Notes: generated by a model from the letters alone, not told the origin. Positions 1-7,216 are shown, counted from the stretch's first letter. The stretch is 13,712 bases of DNA from Bacteroidota bacterium (GCA_963169475.1 CAUJFT010000171.1:1-13712); one strand, 5' to 3'. Translations and numbers: made by a program.

Positions 1-627
1 ATTATCCGAAGATACTTGAAAAAAGAATACCCTTTTCAGGTGGAACCGCCCCATAAATTGCTTTCTCTGAAAGCAAGCAGCGGGGTATGGATTATGAGTA
101 AGGTGAAAATGAAAAAAGTAAGGTCGCTTTCTTTTCGTTCGTGTGCAGGAGTGCCGGACTGTATGGCACGAAAAGGAGCAACCATGGTAGAAGGAGAAAA
201 GAATGGGAGAAAATTTCATCTTATCGGCACACATCTTCAAGCAGAAGACAGATTCCCCCTGACACGAAAAAAACAATTCAAACAAATTTGGCATGAGTTG
301 ATTTCTCCTTTTTCAAAAGAAGAGATTCCTTTAATCATTGCGGGAGATTTAAACGTAAATAGAGCCGATACTACCCATTATACCGATATGCTTAATACCC
401 TTCATGCAGAAGATGGAATGCTTGATGGTGAGCTACAAAGTACATTTTCTGGTATGTACACAAACCCGCTTCGCTTAAAAAGACAAGAAGTACTAGATTA
501 TATTTTGCTTAAAAAAAATCAAAGTAAAGTTTTTTCTATGAAAAGAAGGGTGAAATGGTTTAGGTCTAAACTGAATGCCTATAATCTATCAGACCATTTG
601 GGAGTTGAAATGGAAATGGAGTTTTAG
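1..627 (+). CDS. Sphingomyelinase-like phosphodiesterase (DNase I fold), 5'-truncated
   Basis: This is the C-terminal part of an endonuclease/exonuclease/phosphatase superfamily enzyme. The frame is open from base 1, so the true start lies outside the window; the TTG at 16 is only a nominal start. Numbering from 16, visible motifs are GTHLQA (71-76), GDLNVN (110-115), LDYILL (160-165) and SDHLGVE (192-198), which supply the metal and catalytic His/Asp/Asn residues of the fold. The segment CAGVPDCMARKGA, with its Cys pair, together with GTHLQA, resembles bacterial neutral sphingomyelinase C more than nucleases of the fold. Sphingomyelinases hydrolyse sphingomyelin to ceramide and phosphocholine. 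The N-terminal Asn/Glu metal ligands and any signal peptide are not visible, so substrate and location are inferred. A 121-base gap separates it from the next gene. A generic phosphodiesterase remains possible. Confidence 0.8.
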   Translation: MIRRYLKKEYPFQVEPPHKLLSLKASSGVWIMSKVKMKKVRSLSFRSCAGVPDCMARKGATMVEGEKNGRKFHLIGTHLQAEDRFPLTRKKQFKQIWHELISPFSKEEIPLIIAGDLNVNRADTTHYTDMLNTLHAEDGMLDGELQSTFSGMYTNPLRLKRQEVLDYILLKKNQSKVFSMKRRVKWFRSKLNAYNLSDHLGVEMEMEF

Positions 628-748
628 CTAATAAAAAGGGATAATTTTTTGAATATTCATTGTCGAATAACCCTCTTGCCTTTGTGTTTCGTAGATAAAA
701 TAACTATATATCTCTGCTATTAATTTGGGATTTACTACTTAATGTAAC

Positions 749-2464
749 ATGCTTATGAGGATATTTAATTTTGCATTGGTTTGTTTATTGATAATGGGTT
801 GCTCTGAAGCACTTCATGAGCGTAGCGACGTGAAAGATATTCCTGATGCTACCGAAATTTCTACGGTAATACCGCCAAATTCTTTATCTGGGGAGCGTTT
901 GTCTGATTTACCAAAGGATAAAGAAAGGACCGTTCTAACGGGTTTTGCCCCCGAAGAACCATTATTTTACCCCCAAGCTCCTATAATAAATGTACCTATC
1001 TCTAAGACCAAAACGTTAGAGGGCTTTAAGATAGAGGATATCCTATGGGACCAAAGCCCGATTGGTAAGATGTTAAGCCAAACGGTGAAGAAAAGTGATG
1101 TTTTTACGTTTACGCCTTCAGAAACCGAAAACATTACGATTCAAGCAAGGGAAGGAAGTATTTTTACAATTGCCCCTCATACTTTTGCAGACAAAAATGG
1201 GAATCCTATTACCGCTCCTATTACTCTGGAGGTAAAAGAATGTTTTAGTATATCCGATATGCTATCTTCCCATCTTACCACTTCCTGCGGAGATATGCCT
1301 ATAGAGACCGCCGGAATGTTTTATCTTCATGCTACTTCTAAGGGAGAACCCGTTATTTTGCGAAAAACCCAACCCATTTTAGTGGAAATCCCCGCCCAAA
1401 AACAGCCTGACCCTAAAATGCAATTATTTTATGGAGACCGCAGTCGCCTAAATGGAAGGGTAGATTGGCGAGTTGCCCCGCGTGAAACCAACTTAAATTA
1501 CAAGCAATCGGGAAATATGGAGAAATCTACCCGCGAAGTATTTAAGGACTACGAAAAGAGATTTGATTTAGGAAGTATAGAGCTACAATTTATGATAAAA
1601 ACAGACCTCATGGATGTATTACAAGAGCCGGAAATCAAGGTTATTGTTTCTGATATGAATCCACTCCTCAATCCCTATAAGTCAGCGATTGAAACGGTGC
1701 TTTCCTCTGTGGATTGGACGGATAGGTTGTTTAGTCCAGAAAAAAATAATAGAGCAATGAATACTTTTGACAAAGAGATTGGCTTAGGAAAGCCCATCTT
1801 TGCAAGCAAAGAAGCCCTCATGAAAATTCGAGAAGAACTCCAGATGTACAAGAATATCAGTATCAAAAAGCAACTGCCGCTTGTTGCACGCATGAATAAG
1901 GATTTTTATTACAGTCAAATTAACCTTGCGGGGGATTATGCCCTAAACTTAGTGGCTTGGGAAAAAGACATGAAATTTTTTTCCTCTAATTTTCAGGTAC
2001 TTAAGGAGAAAGGAGATGACTATCTTTCTGCAATGATTGAAGCCTTTAATCTAAACAGAGATAAGCTCATAGATGGATATACCGCTAAGTATGCCAACTC
2101 TTATCTTTTCGCTACCAATCAGTTAGGTTGGGGAAATTGTGATAGATTTATTTCATTTCCAGAGGGAACCGTCCCTTTAATGGTAAAAAGCGAGTCCCCC
2201 AATGAAACCGATGTAAAAGTGGTATTAAAGGACAGAAGCGTAATCTTAGGTATGGATAAAACCGGAAGTATGTTTACGGCTTCGGCTCTACCCAAAAACC
2301 AATTAGCTATGATTATTGCTACCCGAACCGTAAACGGATATCCTCAATTTGCGTTTAGAGAGTTGAAAATTGGAGAGAACTTTGTATATGAAATGAATGA
2401 TTTTAAAACTTATACTTTCGGAGAGCTTCAGGACAAAATAGAAGCATATAGAAACCTTAATTAA
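749..2464 (+). CDS. Large lipoprotein of unknown function (LGWxNCDRF-type)
   Basis: The 571-residue product begins with a short hydrophobic signal ending in a lipobox (LLIMGC, Cys18), so it is probably a lipoprotein on the cell envelope. The second Met, at 755, gives an equally good signal peptide. Residues about 128-243 form a beta-rich module with the pattern IAPHTFADKNGNPITAPITL, then IETAGMFYLHA and MQLFYGD. This pattern recurs in large Bacteroidota lipoproteins and vaguely recalls ZU5-like domains. Near the C-terminus, NQLGWGNCDRF is another conserved block seen in the same group of hypothetical proteins. I know of no assigned function or catalytic motif. The gene stands alone: the upstream neighbour is unrelated and the downstream gene is convergent. 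No clear TAnnTTTG promoter was found in the 121-base upstream gap; the closest match, TGCCTTTG at 677-684, is weak. Confidence 0.85.
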   Translation: MLMRIFNFALVCLLIMGCSEALHERSDVKDIPDATEISTVIPPNSLSGERLSDLPKDKERTVLTGFAPEEPLFYPQAPIINVPISKTKTLEGFKIEDILWDQSPIGKMLSQTVKKSDVFTFTPSETENITIQAREGSIFTIAPHTFADKNGNPITAPITLEVKECFSISDMLSSHLTTSCGDMPIETAGMFYLHATSKGEPVILRKTQPILVEIPAQKQPDPKMQLFYGDRSRLNGRVDWRVAPRETNLNYKQSGNMEKSTREVFKDYEKRFDLGSIELQFMIKTDLMDVLQEPEIKVIVSDMNPLLNPYKSAIETVLSSVDWTDRLFSPEKNNRAMNTFDKEIGLGKPIFASKEALMKIREELQMYKNISIKKQLPLVARMNKDFYYSQINLAGDYALNLVAWEKDMKFFSSNFQVLKEKGDDYLSAMIEAFNLNRDKLIDGYTAKYANSYLFATNQLGWGNCDRFISFPEGTVPLMVKSESPNETDVKVVLKDRSVILGMDKTGSMFTASALPKNQLAMIIATRTVNGYPQFAFRELKIGENFVYEMNDFKTYTFGELQDKIEAYRNLN

Positions 2465-2484
2465 TTTTAGGAACTTATCGTCAA

Positions 2485-2537
2485 GTGCAAGCCTACTAAG
2501 CATTTATCAAAAAGAACGATAAAGATGCTTTTTGCAC
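2485..2537. repeat. Long imperfect hairpin (17 paired bases)
   Basis: Three nested arms pair. GTGCAA (2485-2490) pairs with TTGCAC (2532-2537), AAGCAT (2498-2503) with ATGCTT (2525-2530), and TTATC (2504-2508) with GATAA (2518-2522). Unpaired bases are 2491-2497, 2523-2524 and 2531, with a 9-base loop. No T-run follows on either strand, so it is not a standard intrinsic terminator. It sits 20 bases after the stop codon of the large lipoprotein gene and could protect that transcript's 3' end. Confidence 0.6.
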
Positions 2538-2572
2538 CCACAAAGGGGATATCCAAAAGGGGAGGCTATGCC

Positions 2573-2599
2573 AAATGCGATGTTTCGCTTCGCGCATTT
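2573..2599. repeat. 7-bp inverted repeat
   Basis: AAATGCG (2573-2579) and CGCATTT (2593-2599) form a perfect 7-bp stem with a 13-base loop, in the same structured gap. There is no T-run directly after it. Its role is unknown. Confidence 0.45.
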
Positions 2600-2616
2600 T
2601 ACCCACTCGTGCTTAA

Positions 2617-2637
2617 CTCCTACTCAGGAGGTCTTTT
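2617..2637 (+). terminator. Weak intrinsic terminator candidate
   Basis: CTCCT (2617-2621) and AGGAG (2626-2630) form a 5-bp stem with a 4-base loop, followed by GTCTTTTT. The shape fits a rho-independent terminator for the large lipoprotein gene, but the stem is short and lies about 150 bases past the stop codon. Confidence 0.35.
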
Positions 2638-2772
2638 TCGTTTATTTATTCCGATAAAAAAACTATTTTCAAAAAAGTCCATCTATACCGCTGAGGCTTC
2701 AATTGGAGGTGTTCCCCTGTGCTTTCATATATTTTGCCCTCTCACAACAAAGGTCAAGATTCTGCTTTATAA

Positions 2773-3417
2773 TTAGCGACCAGCTTTGGAGAGTAGGGGA
2801 GAGGTTTCATTATCGGAATAAGCCGTCATCAGCTCCATCTCAAATCCCATACTAATACTTAGGATAATCGGATTCTCACGGCTATCCATAATACAAATAC
2901 TCCCTCCATTTGGGGTAGTTGCGCTAATACAAGGAACGTAAACAGGCTCTTCATCTAAGGAAACGGCATATATATCTCTTTGTACACAACTAAATAACCC
3001 CCGTATTTCACCGATTGTAATCTCCGTTCCCCAGCTTTCTGTCAGTGCGTTATAGATTCTTTTGCTTACCCATAAAGCCGTTTGAGTAGAGTAGGTTTTG
3101 GTTTGATTCGGATAAAACGCATTCAGAACCTCTGTAGCGGAAGCCCTTGCTTTTTTTTCAAGGATAACTTTCCCTTTTTTGTCTCCGCCCCACCTATCGG
3201 TTTCCCATTCAAATACACTTTCTTTGGAAGAGGAACTAGCTTTTACAGTAATTTTAAAACCATAAGTTTTACCCTTTGCCGAAACCGCATAAAATAATTG
3301 ACTCCCCGCAGGCACCTCAAAGGTTTCCATAACATTTAGATTTTGGGCTGGCAGAAAATCGGGGCGCAGAAACACACATACAAATAAGAACATGATTAGG
3401 CTGAGAAGATTTTTCAT
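2773..3417 (-). CDS. Exported protein of unknown function
   Basis: I prefer the start at 3417 (214 residues) to an in-frame Met at 3471. The shorter form begins directly with a signal peptide (MKNLLSLIMFLFVCVFLRPD, then FLPAQ). The longer form would also run through the best promoter match in this gap (TATCTTTG, 3444-3451). The mature protein is small and soluble-looking, with a Ser/Lys-rich patch (KASSSSKESVF) near residue 60 and two Cys around residues 144 and 163. No transmembrane segment follows the signal. The sequence does not match a family I recognise. It converges on the large lipoprotein gene across a structured gap and is divergent from yraN. A periplasmic or secreted location is inferred from the signal peptide only. 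Confidence 0.75.
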   Translation of the reverse strand: MKNLLSLIMFLFVCVFLRPDFLPAQNLNVMETFEVPAGSQLFYAVSAKGKTYGFKITVKASSSSKESVFEWETDRWGGDKKGKVILEKKARASATEVLNAFYPNQTKTYSTQTALWVSKRIYNALTESWGTEITIGEIRGLFSCVQRDIYAVSLDEEPVYVPCISATTPNGGSICIMDSRENPIILSISMGFEMELMTAYSDNETSPLLSKAGR

Positions 3418-3443
3418 AAAATTCCATTTTTCGTATTGATATA

Positions 3444-3472
3444 CAAAGATAAGTATTTTTTTGTATACCAAC
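3444..3472 (-). promoter_or_regulatory. Bacteroidota-type promoter for the exported protein gene
   Basis: On the minus strand, TATCTTTG (3444-3451) is a perfect match to the phylum's -7 element TAnnTTTG. Seventeen bases further upstream is TTGG (3469-3472), a partial match to the -33 TTTG element. The predicted transcript would start near 3437, giving a leader of about 20 bases to the ATG at 3417. Confidence 0.6.
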
Positions 3473-3593
3473 TATTTTTATATGCAGAATAAAAAAAAAT
3501 AAAAACCCTATGTCTTAGCCCTCACAAAATCAAACCTTTGACCGAAGCAGGGAGTTTAGGAGACTACGTACAATCAATATACAGTGGATAAAA

Positions 3594-3962
3594 ATGGCAA
3601 GACATAACGAAATTGGTAAACAAGGAGAAGAAATTGCAGCGGGGTTTCTCTCCGCTAAGGGTTATCATATCTTGGATAAAAATTATCGTTTTGAAAAGGC
3701 AGAAATAGACCTTGTTGCCCTTCGGCTTGACCCCGCCGAAATTGTATTTGTAGAGGTAAGAACCCGCACCCACCCTCTTGCCGAAAATCCGGAAGAAAGT
3801 GTAACAGAAGAGAAGCAAAAAAGAATATTTAAGGCGGCAGATGCTTACCTTTACGAAAAACAAATGTGGACAGTACCCGTAAGATTTGACATCATCGCCA
3901 TCCAACTAATACAACCGGAATGCCCGCTGATTTATCACATAGAAGACGCTTTCCGGTTCTAA
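3594..3962 (+). CDS. yraN: YraN family (UPF0102) endonuclease-like protein
   Basis: The 122-residue product has the full YraN layout and usual length. It has NEIGKQGEEIAAGFL at the N-terminus, NYRFEKAEIDLVAL with the conserved acidic pair, and IVFVEVRTRTH near residue 51. The last block carries the E-x-K nuclease motif of the restriction-endonuclease-like fold, here with Arg in place of the more common Lys. The family is widespread and often lies near rnhB or rsmI in other bacteria. Its biochemical role is not well established; links to DNA processing or uptake come from the fold. No signal peptide is present, so it is cytoplasmic. It stands alone here, divergent from the exported protein gene and ending five bases before the convergent lipoprotein gene. 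Confidence 0.93.
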   Translation: MARHNEIGKQGEEIAAGFLSAKGYHILDKNYRFEKAEIDLVALRLDPAEIVFVEVRTRTHPLAENPEESVTEEKQKRIFKAADAYLYEKQMWTVPVRFDIIAIQLIQPECPLIYHIEDAFRF

Positions 3963-3967
3963 AACTA

Positions 3968-4528
3968 TCAAAGCGGAGCTACTTTCTGAAAGGAGGGGAG
4001 AATTTTGCCATTTAGGTATTGAAGCACATCTTTGGTAGGAGTGGCAGCATCATCTCCCTCTTCAATATTATAAAAGGTACGATAGATACTTCCGGAGACG
4101 ATAGAGTCCACTCTGAAATAGCTTCCATTTCCTCCTGAACCTTTTCCGGTCTGAACTTCTTCAACCAATTGGTAGTGATTTCCGTTTTTTACAAAAAATG
4201 TTTGATGAATTTCCCAACATTGAAGGCAGTCATTTTCACCCAAAGGGGGGGCAGAATATTGCATTCCAAAATCAGGATAGGTATCCTCATTTAAACTACC
4301 CACTACCATATCAGAAAAATCATAATATAATACCGTAGTGTCTTCATATTTTGCGGCAAGAAACGTTCTGAAATCTGTCTTCATTTGGGGATTTTGCCCG
4401 TCAGGAGCTAATCGCGCTTGTTTTTTAAAGGTACTAAATAAAGCAGACACGGAACTCTTCCTATCAGGCAACGAGCCGCACCCATAAAACACTATTACGG
4501 ATAATAATAAGATAACTGTTTTTTTCAT
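3968..4528 (-). CDS. Small lipoprotein of unknown function
   Basis: I chose the start at 4528 (186 residues) over the upstream in-frame Met at 4567. From 4528 the protein opens directly with a compact signal (MKKTVILLLSVIVFYGC), whose Cys17 is a plausible lipidation site, and the longer form would place 13 polar and aromatic residues before it. After a short Ser-rich linker come a Lys-rich helix-like segment and a mixed alpha/beta region. One CLQC pair lies at about residues 106-109. A Gly/Ser stretch (GKGSGGNGSYF) lies near residue 130. I recognise no family. The gene ends five bases from yraN's stop in a tail-to-tail arrangement with no room for separate terminators. A run of seven C (4245-4251 on the + strand as G) lies in the coding region. 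Confidence 0.75.
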   Translation of the reverse strand: MKKTVILLLSVIVFYGCGSLPDRKSSVSALFSTFKKQARLAPDGQNPQMKTDFRTFLAAKYEDTTVLYYDFSDMVVGSLNEDTYPDFGMQYSAPPLGENDCLQCWEIHQTFFVKNGNHYQLVEEVQTGKGSGGNGSYFRVDSIVSGSIYRTFYNIEEGDDAATPTKDVLQYLNGKILPSFQKVAPL

Positions 4529-4553
4529 ACAAAATAGACGATTTAAAAAATAA

Positions 4554-4571
4554 TTGAATGAGAGCATTCAA
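4554..4571. repeat. Perfect palindrome in the leader of the small lipoprotein gene
   Basis: TTGAATG (4554-4560), AGAG, CATTCAA (4565-4571) form a perfect 7-bp inverted repeat with a 4-base centre. It lies between the candidate promoter (4583-4590) and the chosen start (4528), so it could be an operator or an mRNA hairpin. Confidence 0.5.
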
Positions 4572-4582
4572 GAATAATTCCT

Positions 4583-4590
4583 CAAATATA
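4583..4590 (-). promoter_or_regulatory. Bacteroidota -7 element for the small lipoprotein gene
   Basis: On the minus strand TATATTTG matches TAnnTTTG exactly. A good -33 TTTG is not evident at the usual distance. Transcription would begin near 4576, leaving a leader of about 48 bases to the ATG at 4528. This supports the shorter start. Confidence 0.5.
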
Positions 4591-4685
4591 CTACAATCTC
4601 TCTCTTCATTATAATTATACGTAAACAAATGAAAAATATAGAAAATCTTTGCTCAAAAATTATGATTGAGTCTTTCGCGATTTTG

Positions 4686-4703
4686 TTCATTACTGATAAT
4701 GAA
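4686..4703. repeat. Perfect palindrome upstream of the C10 protease gene
   Basis: TTCATTA (4686-4692), CTGA, TAATGAA (4697-4703) form a perfect 7-bp inverted repeat with a 4-base centre, about 100 bases before the protease start. The geometry is that of a dimeric regulator's operator. It matches the spacing of the palindrome at 4554-4571 in the same divergent gap. Confidence 0.5.
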
Positions 4704-4721
4704 TCTTGATAGTAATTATCT

Positions 4722-4808
4722 ATGAAAAAAGAGGGATACATCAGTTACCTTATACTAATAGGTTTCATAAACAGGTATCAAACTTCTAATTCAAATAATT
4801 TATTATGA
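4722..4808 (+). CDS. Possible 28-codon leader ORF overlapping the C10 protease start
   Basis: An ATG at 4722 opens a 28-codon frame (begins MKKEGYISYLILIGF, ends SNNLL). Its TGA overlaps the protease ATG as ATGA at 4805-4808. This stop-start overlap is the usual geometry of translational coupling. The peptide has a basic start and a short hydrophobic stretch. There is no Shine-Dalgarno site, which is normal in this phylum. A frame of this length can arise by chance, so I treat it as tentative. Confidence 0.25.
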   Translation: MKKEGYISYLILIGFINRYQTSNSNNLL

Positions 4809-7156
4809 AACGATTTATTTTTTCTTCTTTAATCTTGTCTGTGTTTATTACCCTAAGTTTTGAAGCGAAAGCACAGTCGGTTTCTTTGGAGACCGCTAAA
4901 ATGGTAGCAACTAATTTTTATTTTTCAAAAGACCTTACCAAGAATGCACGTAAAGATGTCAAAGTTACGGATACGCGTATGGAAAAAATAGAAGACGAAA
5001 CGCTTGTCTATATTTTTACTATGAATGAAGAGGGATTTGTGATTGTAGCAAATGAGCAAAAGGTGAAACCGATTCTTGCCTATGGAATTGGAGAAGGAGG
5101 AAGCCCTGATCCCGAAAATCAGGCGTTTTACTATTGGATACGGAATAATATGGGACAAATAGCTGACCTTAAAAAAAATTATCCACAGTACAGAATCCCT
5201 CAAGAAGTAACCGTTCAGTGGGAGGCATTACAAAACGAGCGTTTCGACAGAGAAGCCGCAAATCAGCTTCAAAAACAAATGAATCCAGAGGGAGGTATGA
5301 ATACCATGGCGGTATCCCCTTTGCTTACTACAAATTGGGGGCAAGGTAGCAGCAGTTCGCCCTCTTACAATTATTACTGCCCGTCATCAGGAGGAGTAAC
5401 CGCAATTACAGGTTGTGTGGCTACGGCGATGGCTCAGGTAATGCGTTATTATCAACACCCGGGTTATGGAAGTGGAACTCATTCCTACACAGAGCCTGCA
5501 AATGCAGGTACCCCAAGTTATGGAACATTAAGTGCTAATTTTGGAGCTACTACTTATGGTTGGGTAAATATGCCGGCTACCATTAATGGCTCTAGTGCCT
5601 TAACGCAGAGACAAGCCATCGGGAGACTAATGTCTCATGCAGGAATCAGCGTGGACATGGATTATAGCCCGTCTTCTTCTGGTGCAAATACACCAGATGC
5701 TGCTGCTGCTTTTGAAGACCATTTTCATTACACTAATTCCGGATTCCTTAGCCGTAGTAGTTACACCCTTGCTATTTGGAAAACACTTATCAAGGCGGCT
5801 TTAGATGATGCTAAACCTGTCCTATATAGAGGACGAGATAACGCTGCAAACGCAGGACACGCATGGGTGTGTGATGGATATAATGCTAGCGACTATTTTC
5901 ACATGAATTGGGGTTGGAACGGAGGGAGTAATGGATATTTTTCAGTAGATGACCTTACACCAGGTAGCGGATATTACAATGATAGCCAAGGTATTATTAT
6001 CAATACCCCCAAAACGATGACACTTTCTGCCTCTGCCTTGACTTTCTGCTATGGTGCCACTTCTAGCTCTGTTTCTGTTACTTGTAATTCTGTTTGGACT
6101 GTAAGCGATAATGCTTCATGGATAACCACAAATGTCGTTTCAGGTTTTGGTAATGGCTCATTTACTATCAATGTTTCTCAAAATACTGCAAGTACCCAAA
6201 GGGTAGGAACAGTTACAGTAAAAGGAAATGGAAAAATCAGAACCATTACAATCACCCAAAAAGGGAAAGTAACTTTCACTTCTGTCTCAACTTTTTATCC
6301 CGGAGCTTATGGTGCAAAGTATTCTTTTAGTATTACTGCTACTGGTACATTTGTAGTAAGTGATAATGCTTCATGGATTACCCTAAATACTACTTCCGGA
6401 ACAGCAGCCTCTACTTCTTTAACCTTCACAACAAGTACGAATACCACTAACGCCGTACGGAACGGAACAATTACGATGACAGGTCCTTGTGGAGAAACCC
6501 GCACTATAACGATTTCCCAGTCTTATCGTACAAATTCATGCCCTATCGTAGGCGTTGTTTCTCTTACCAATGTCTCTCAAACCGGATTCACTGTGAATTA
6601 CCCTACTGCTCCGGGTGCTACTTTCTATCGGATTTATGTTAAGAAATCTACCGAATCTGTATGGACTTGGAGAGGTAGCTGGGCGGCAACTTCCGTAGGA
6701 ATTTCCGGATTGAGTGCTAATACAACCTATAACGTAAGAGTAGAAGCGGCATGTAGCAGTAGTACATCTGGCAATGTTTCAGGAATCACTTCTACCACCA
6801 CTCCAAGCGGTCCGAATATAAGAACGATGGAAGAAGATGAAATTTATTTGACAGACGGAGAGGGATTAGCTGATGGCGGATTCTATACGGAAGCTGTCCA
6901 CACAGTCGGCTTCAAGGCTTGGCCTAATCCGGTAAAAGACCAACTTTCTGTATCGCTAACGCTTATACAAAACGAAACCATTACTGTTTCTCTTTTCAAC
7001 CTAAGTGGGCAAGTGATGACACAAGCGGTAACAGAAGCCGAAGCCGGAATGTTTGTTAAGGAGATGTCGGTTGAAAATCTACCTGCCGGCTTGTATATCC
7101 TAAGTGTACGTTATGGGGAAGAAAATCTGACAGAAAAAATTCAGGTAGTAAAATAA
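4805..7156 (+). CDS. Secreted C10 (streptopain-like) cysteine protease with T9SS sorting domain
   Basis: The 783-residue precursor begins with a signal peptide (MKRFIFSSLILSVFITLSFE, cleaved near AKAQ). Residues about 25-100 form the inhibitory prodomain typical of C10 enzymes (EEGFVIVANEQKVKPILAYG). The catalytic domain (about 172-400) has Cys204 in ITGCVATAMAQVM and His352 in AGHAWVCDGY. It also has NWGWNGGSNGYF (368-379), which supplies the Asn/Trp of the active site. Two BACON-like beta domains follow (about 403-485 and 488-573), each containing VSDNASWIT, then a fibronectin III-like domain (about 579-668) and an acidic linker. Residues 702-783 match a type A T9SS sorting domain (AWPNPVKDQLSV, LFNLSGQV, LPAGLYILSV), so the protein is predicted to cross the outer membrane and be anchored or released. 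Relatives include streptopain SpeB and periodontain/PrtT. A strong terminator follows. Confidence 0.95.
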   Translation: MKRFIFSSLILSVFITLSFEAKAQSVSLETAKMVATNFYFSKDLTKNARKDVKVTDTRMEKIEDETLVYIFTMNEEGFVIVANEQKVKPILAYGIGEGGSPDPENQAFYYWIRNNMGQIADLKKNYPQYRIPQEVTVQWEALQNERFDREAANQLQKQMNPEGGMNTMAVSPLLTTNWGQGSSSSPSYNYYCPSSGGVTAITGCVATAMAQVMRYYQHPGYGSGTHSYTEPANAGTPSYGTLSANFGATTYGWVNMPATINGSSALTQRQAIGRLMSHAGISVDMDYSPSSSGANTPDAAAAFEDHFHYTNSGFLSRSSYTLAIWKTLIKAALDDAKPVLYRGRDNAANAGHAWVCDGYNASDYFHMNWGWNGGSNGYFSVDDLTPGSGYYNDSQGIIINTPKTMTLSASALTFCYGATSSSVSVTCNSVWTVSDNASWITTNVVSGFGNGSFTINVSQNTASTQRVGTVTVKGNGKIRTITITQKGKVTFTSVSTFYPGAYGAKYSFSITATGTFVVSDNASWITLNTTSGTAASTSLTFTTSTNTTNAVRNGTITMTGPCGETRTITISQSYRTNSCPIVGVVSLTNVSQTGFTVNYPTAPGATFYRIYVKKSTESVWTWRGSWAATSVGISGLSANTTYNVRVEAACSSSTSGNVSGITSTTTPSGPNIRTMEEDEIYLTDGEGLADGGFYTEAVHTVGFKAWPNPVKDQLSVSLTLIQNETITVSLFNLSGQVMTQAVTEAEAGMFVKEMSVENLPAGLYILSVRYGEENLTEKIQVVK
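6101..6382 (+). repeat. Duplicated BACON-like domain segment
   Basis: Bases 6101-6127 and 6356-6382 match at 25 of 27 positions. They encode VSDNASWIT twice, 255 bases (85 codons) apart and in frame. This marks the two tandem BACON-like domains of the C10 protease. The rest of the two units is much less similar. Confidence 0.7.
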
Positions 7157-7173
7157 AAAAGATATTTATTAGG

Positions 7174-7208
7174 ACAGACAGGCGACACTCCGCTTGTCTG
7201 TTTTTTTT
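7174..7208 (+). terminator. Strong intrinsic terminator after the C10 protease gene
   Basis: Bases 7174-7184 (ACAGACAGGCG) pair with 7191-7201 (CGCTTGTCTGT) over 11 bp, including one G-T pair, around a 6-base loop. An unbroken run of eight T (7201-7208) follows. It lies 18 bases after the stop codon and separates this gene from the M16 protease gene. Confidence 0.92.
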
Positions 7209-7216
7209 GTAAATCC

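Larger units (their letters stand above)
2465..2772. other. Structured intergenic region between convergent genes
   Basis: This 308-base stretch lies between the 3' ends of two convergent genes. It is richer in inverted repeats than other gaps in the window (2485-2537, 2547-2554, 2573-2599, 2617-2630). An 83-codon open frame (2525-2776) exists, but it starts inside a hairpin, resembles no family I know and runs into the opposite gene's stop, so I do not call it. The region may be an intergenic repeat, transcript 3' ends, or a small RNA; the sequence alone does not decide. Confidence 0.5.

Noticed and set aside
1..30. Possible frameshift near the left edge of the sphingomyelinase-like gene
   Set aside because: An alternative frame reads YPKILEK before a run of A, but the main frame is also open from base 1 and reads plausibly (IIRRYLKKEYPF), so no frameshift is needed.
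2525..2776. 83-codon open frame on the plus strand in the convergent gap
   Set aside because: It begins inside a hairpin, has no recognisable domain or promoter, and its stop overlaps the end of the opposite gene. Its composition looks like translated non-coding DNA.
3418..3471. Longer N-terminus for the exported protein (start at 3471)
   Set aside because: It would add 18 residues ahead of a complete signal peptide and would include the best promoter element within the coding sequence.
3564..3905. 113-codon minus-strand frame antisense to yraN
   Set aside because: It overlaps a clear YraN family gene almost completely, and its product is Phe/Tyr/Cys-rich without any motif.
4245..4251. Run of seven C in the small lipoprotein gene as a phase-variation site
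   Set aside because: It is shorter than typical slippage tracts and the frame is intact. I mention it only beside the eight-base runs.
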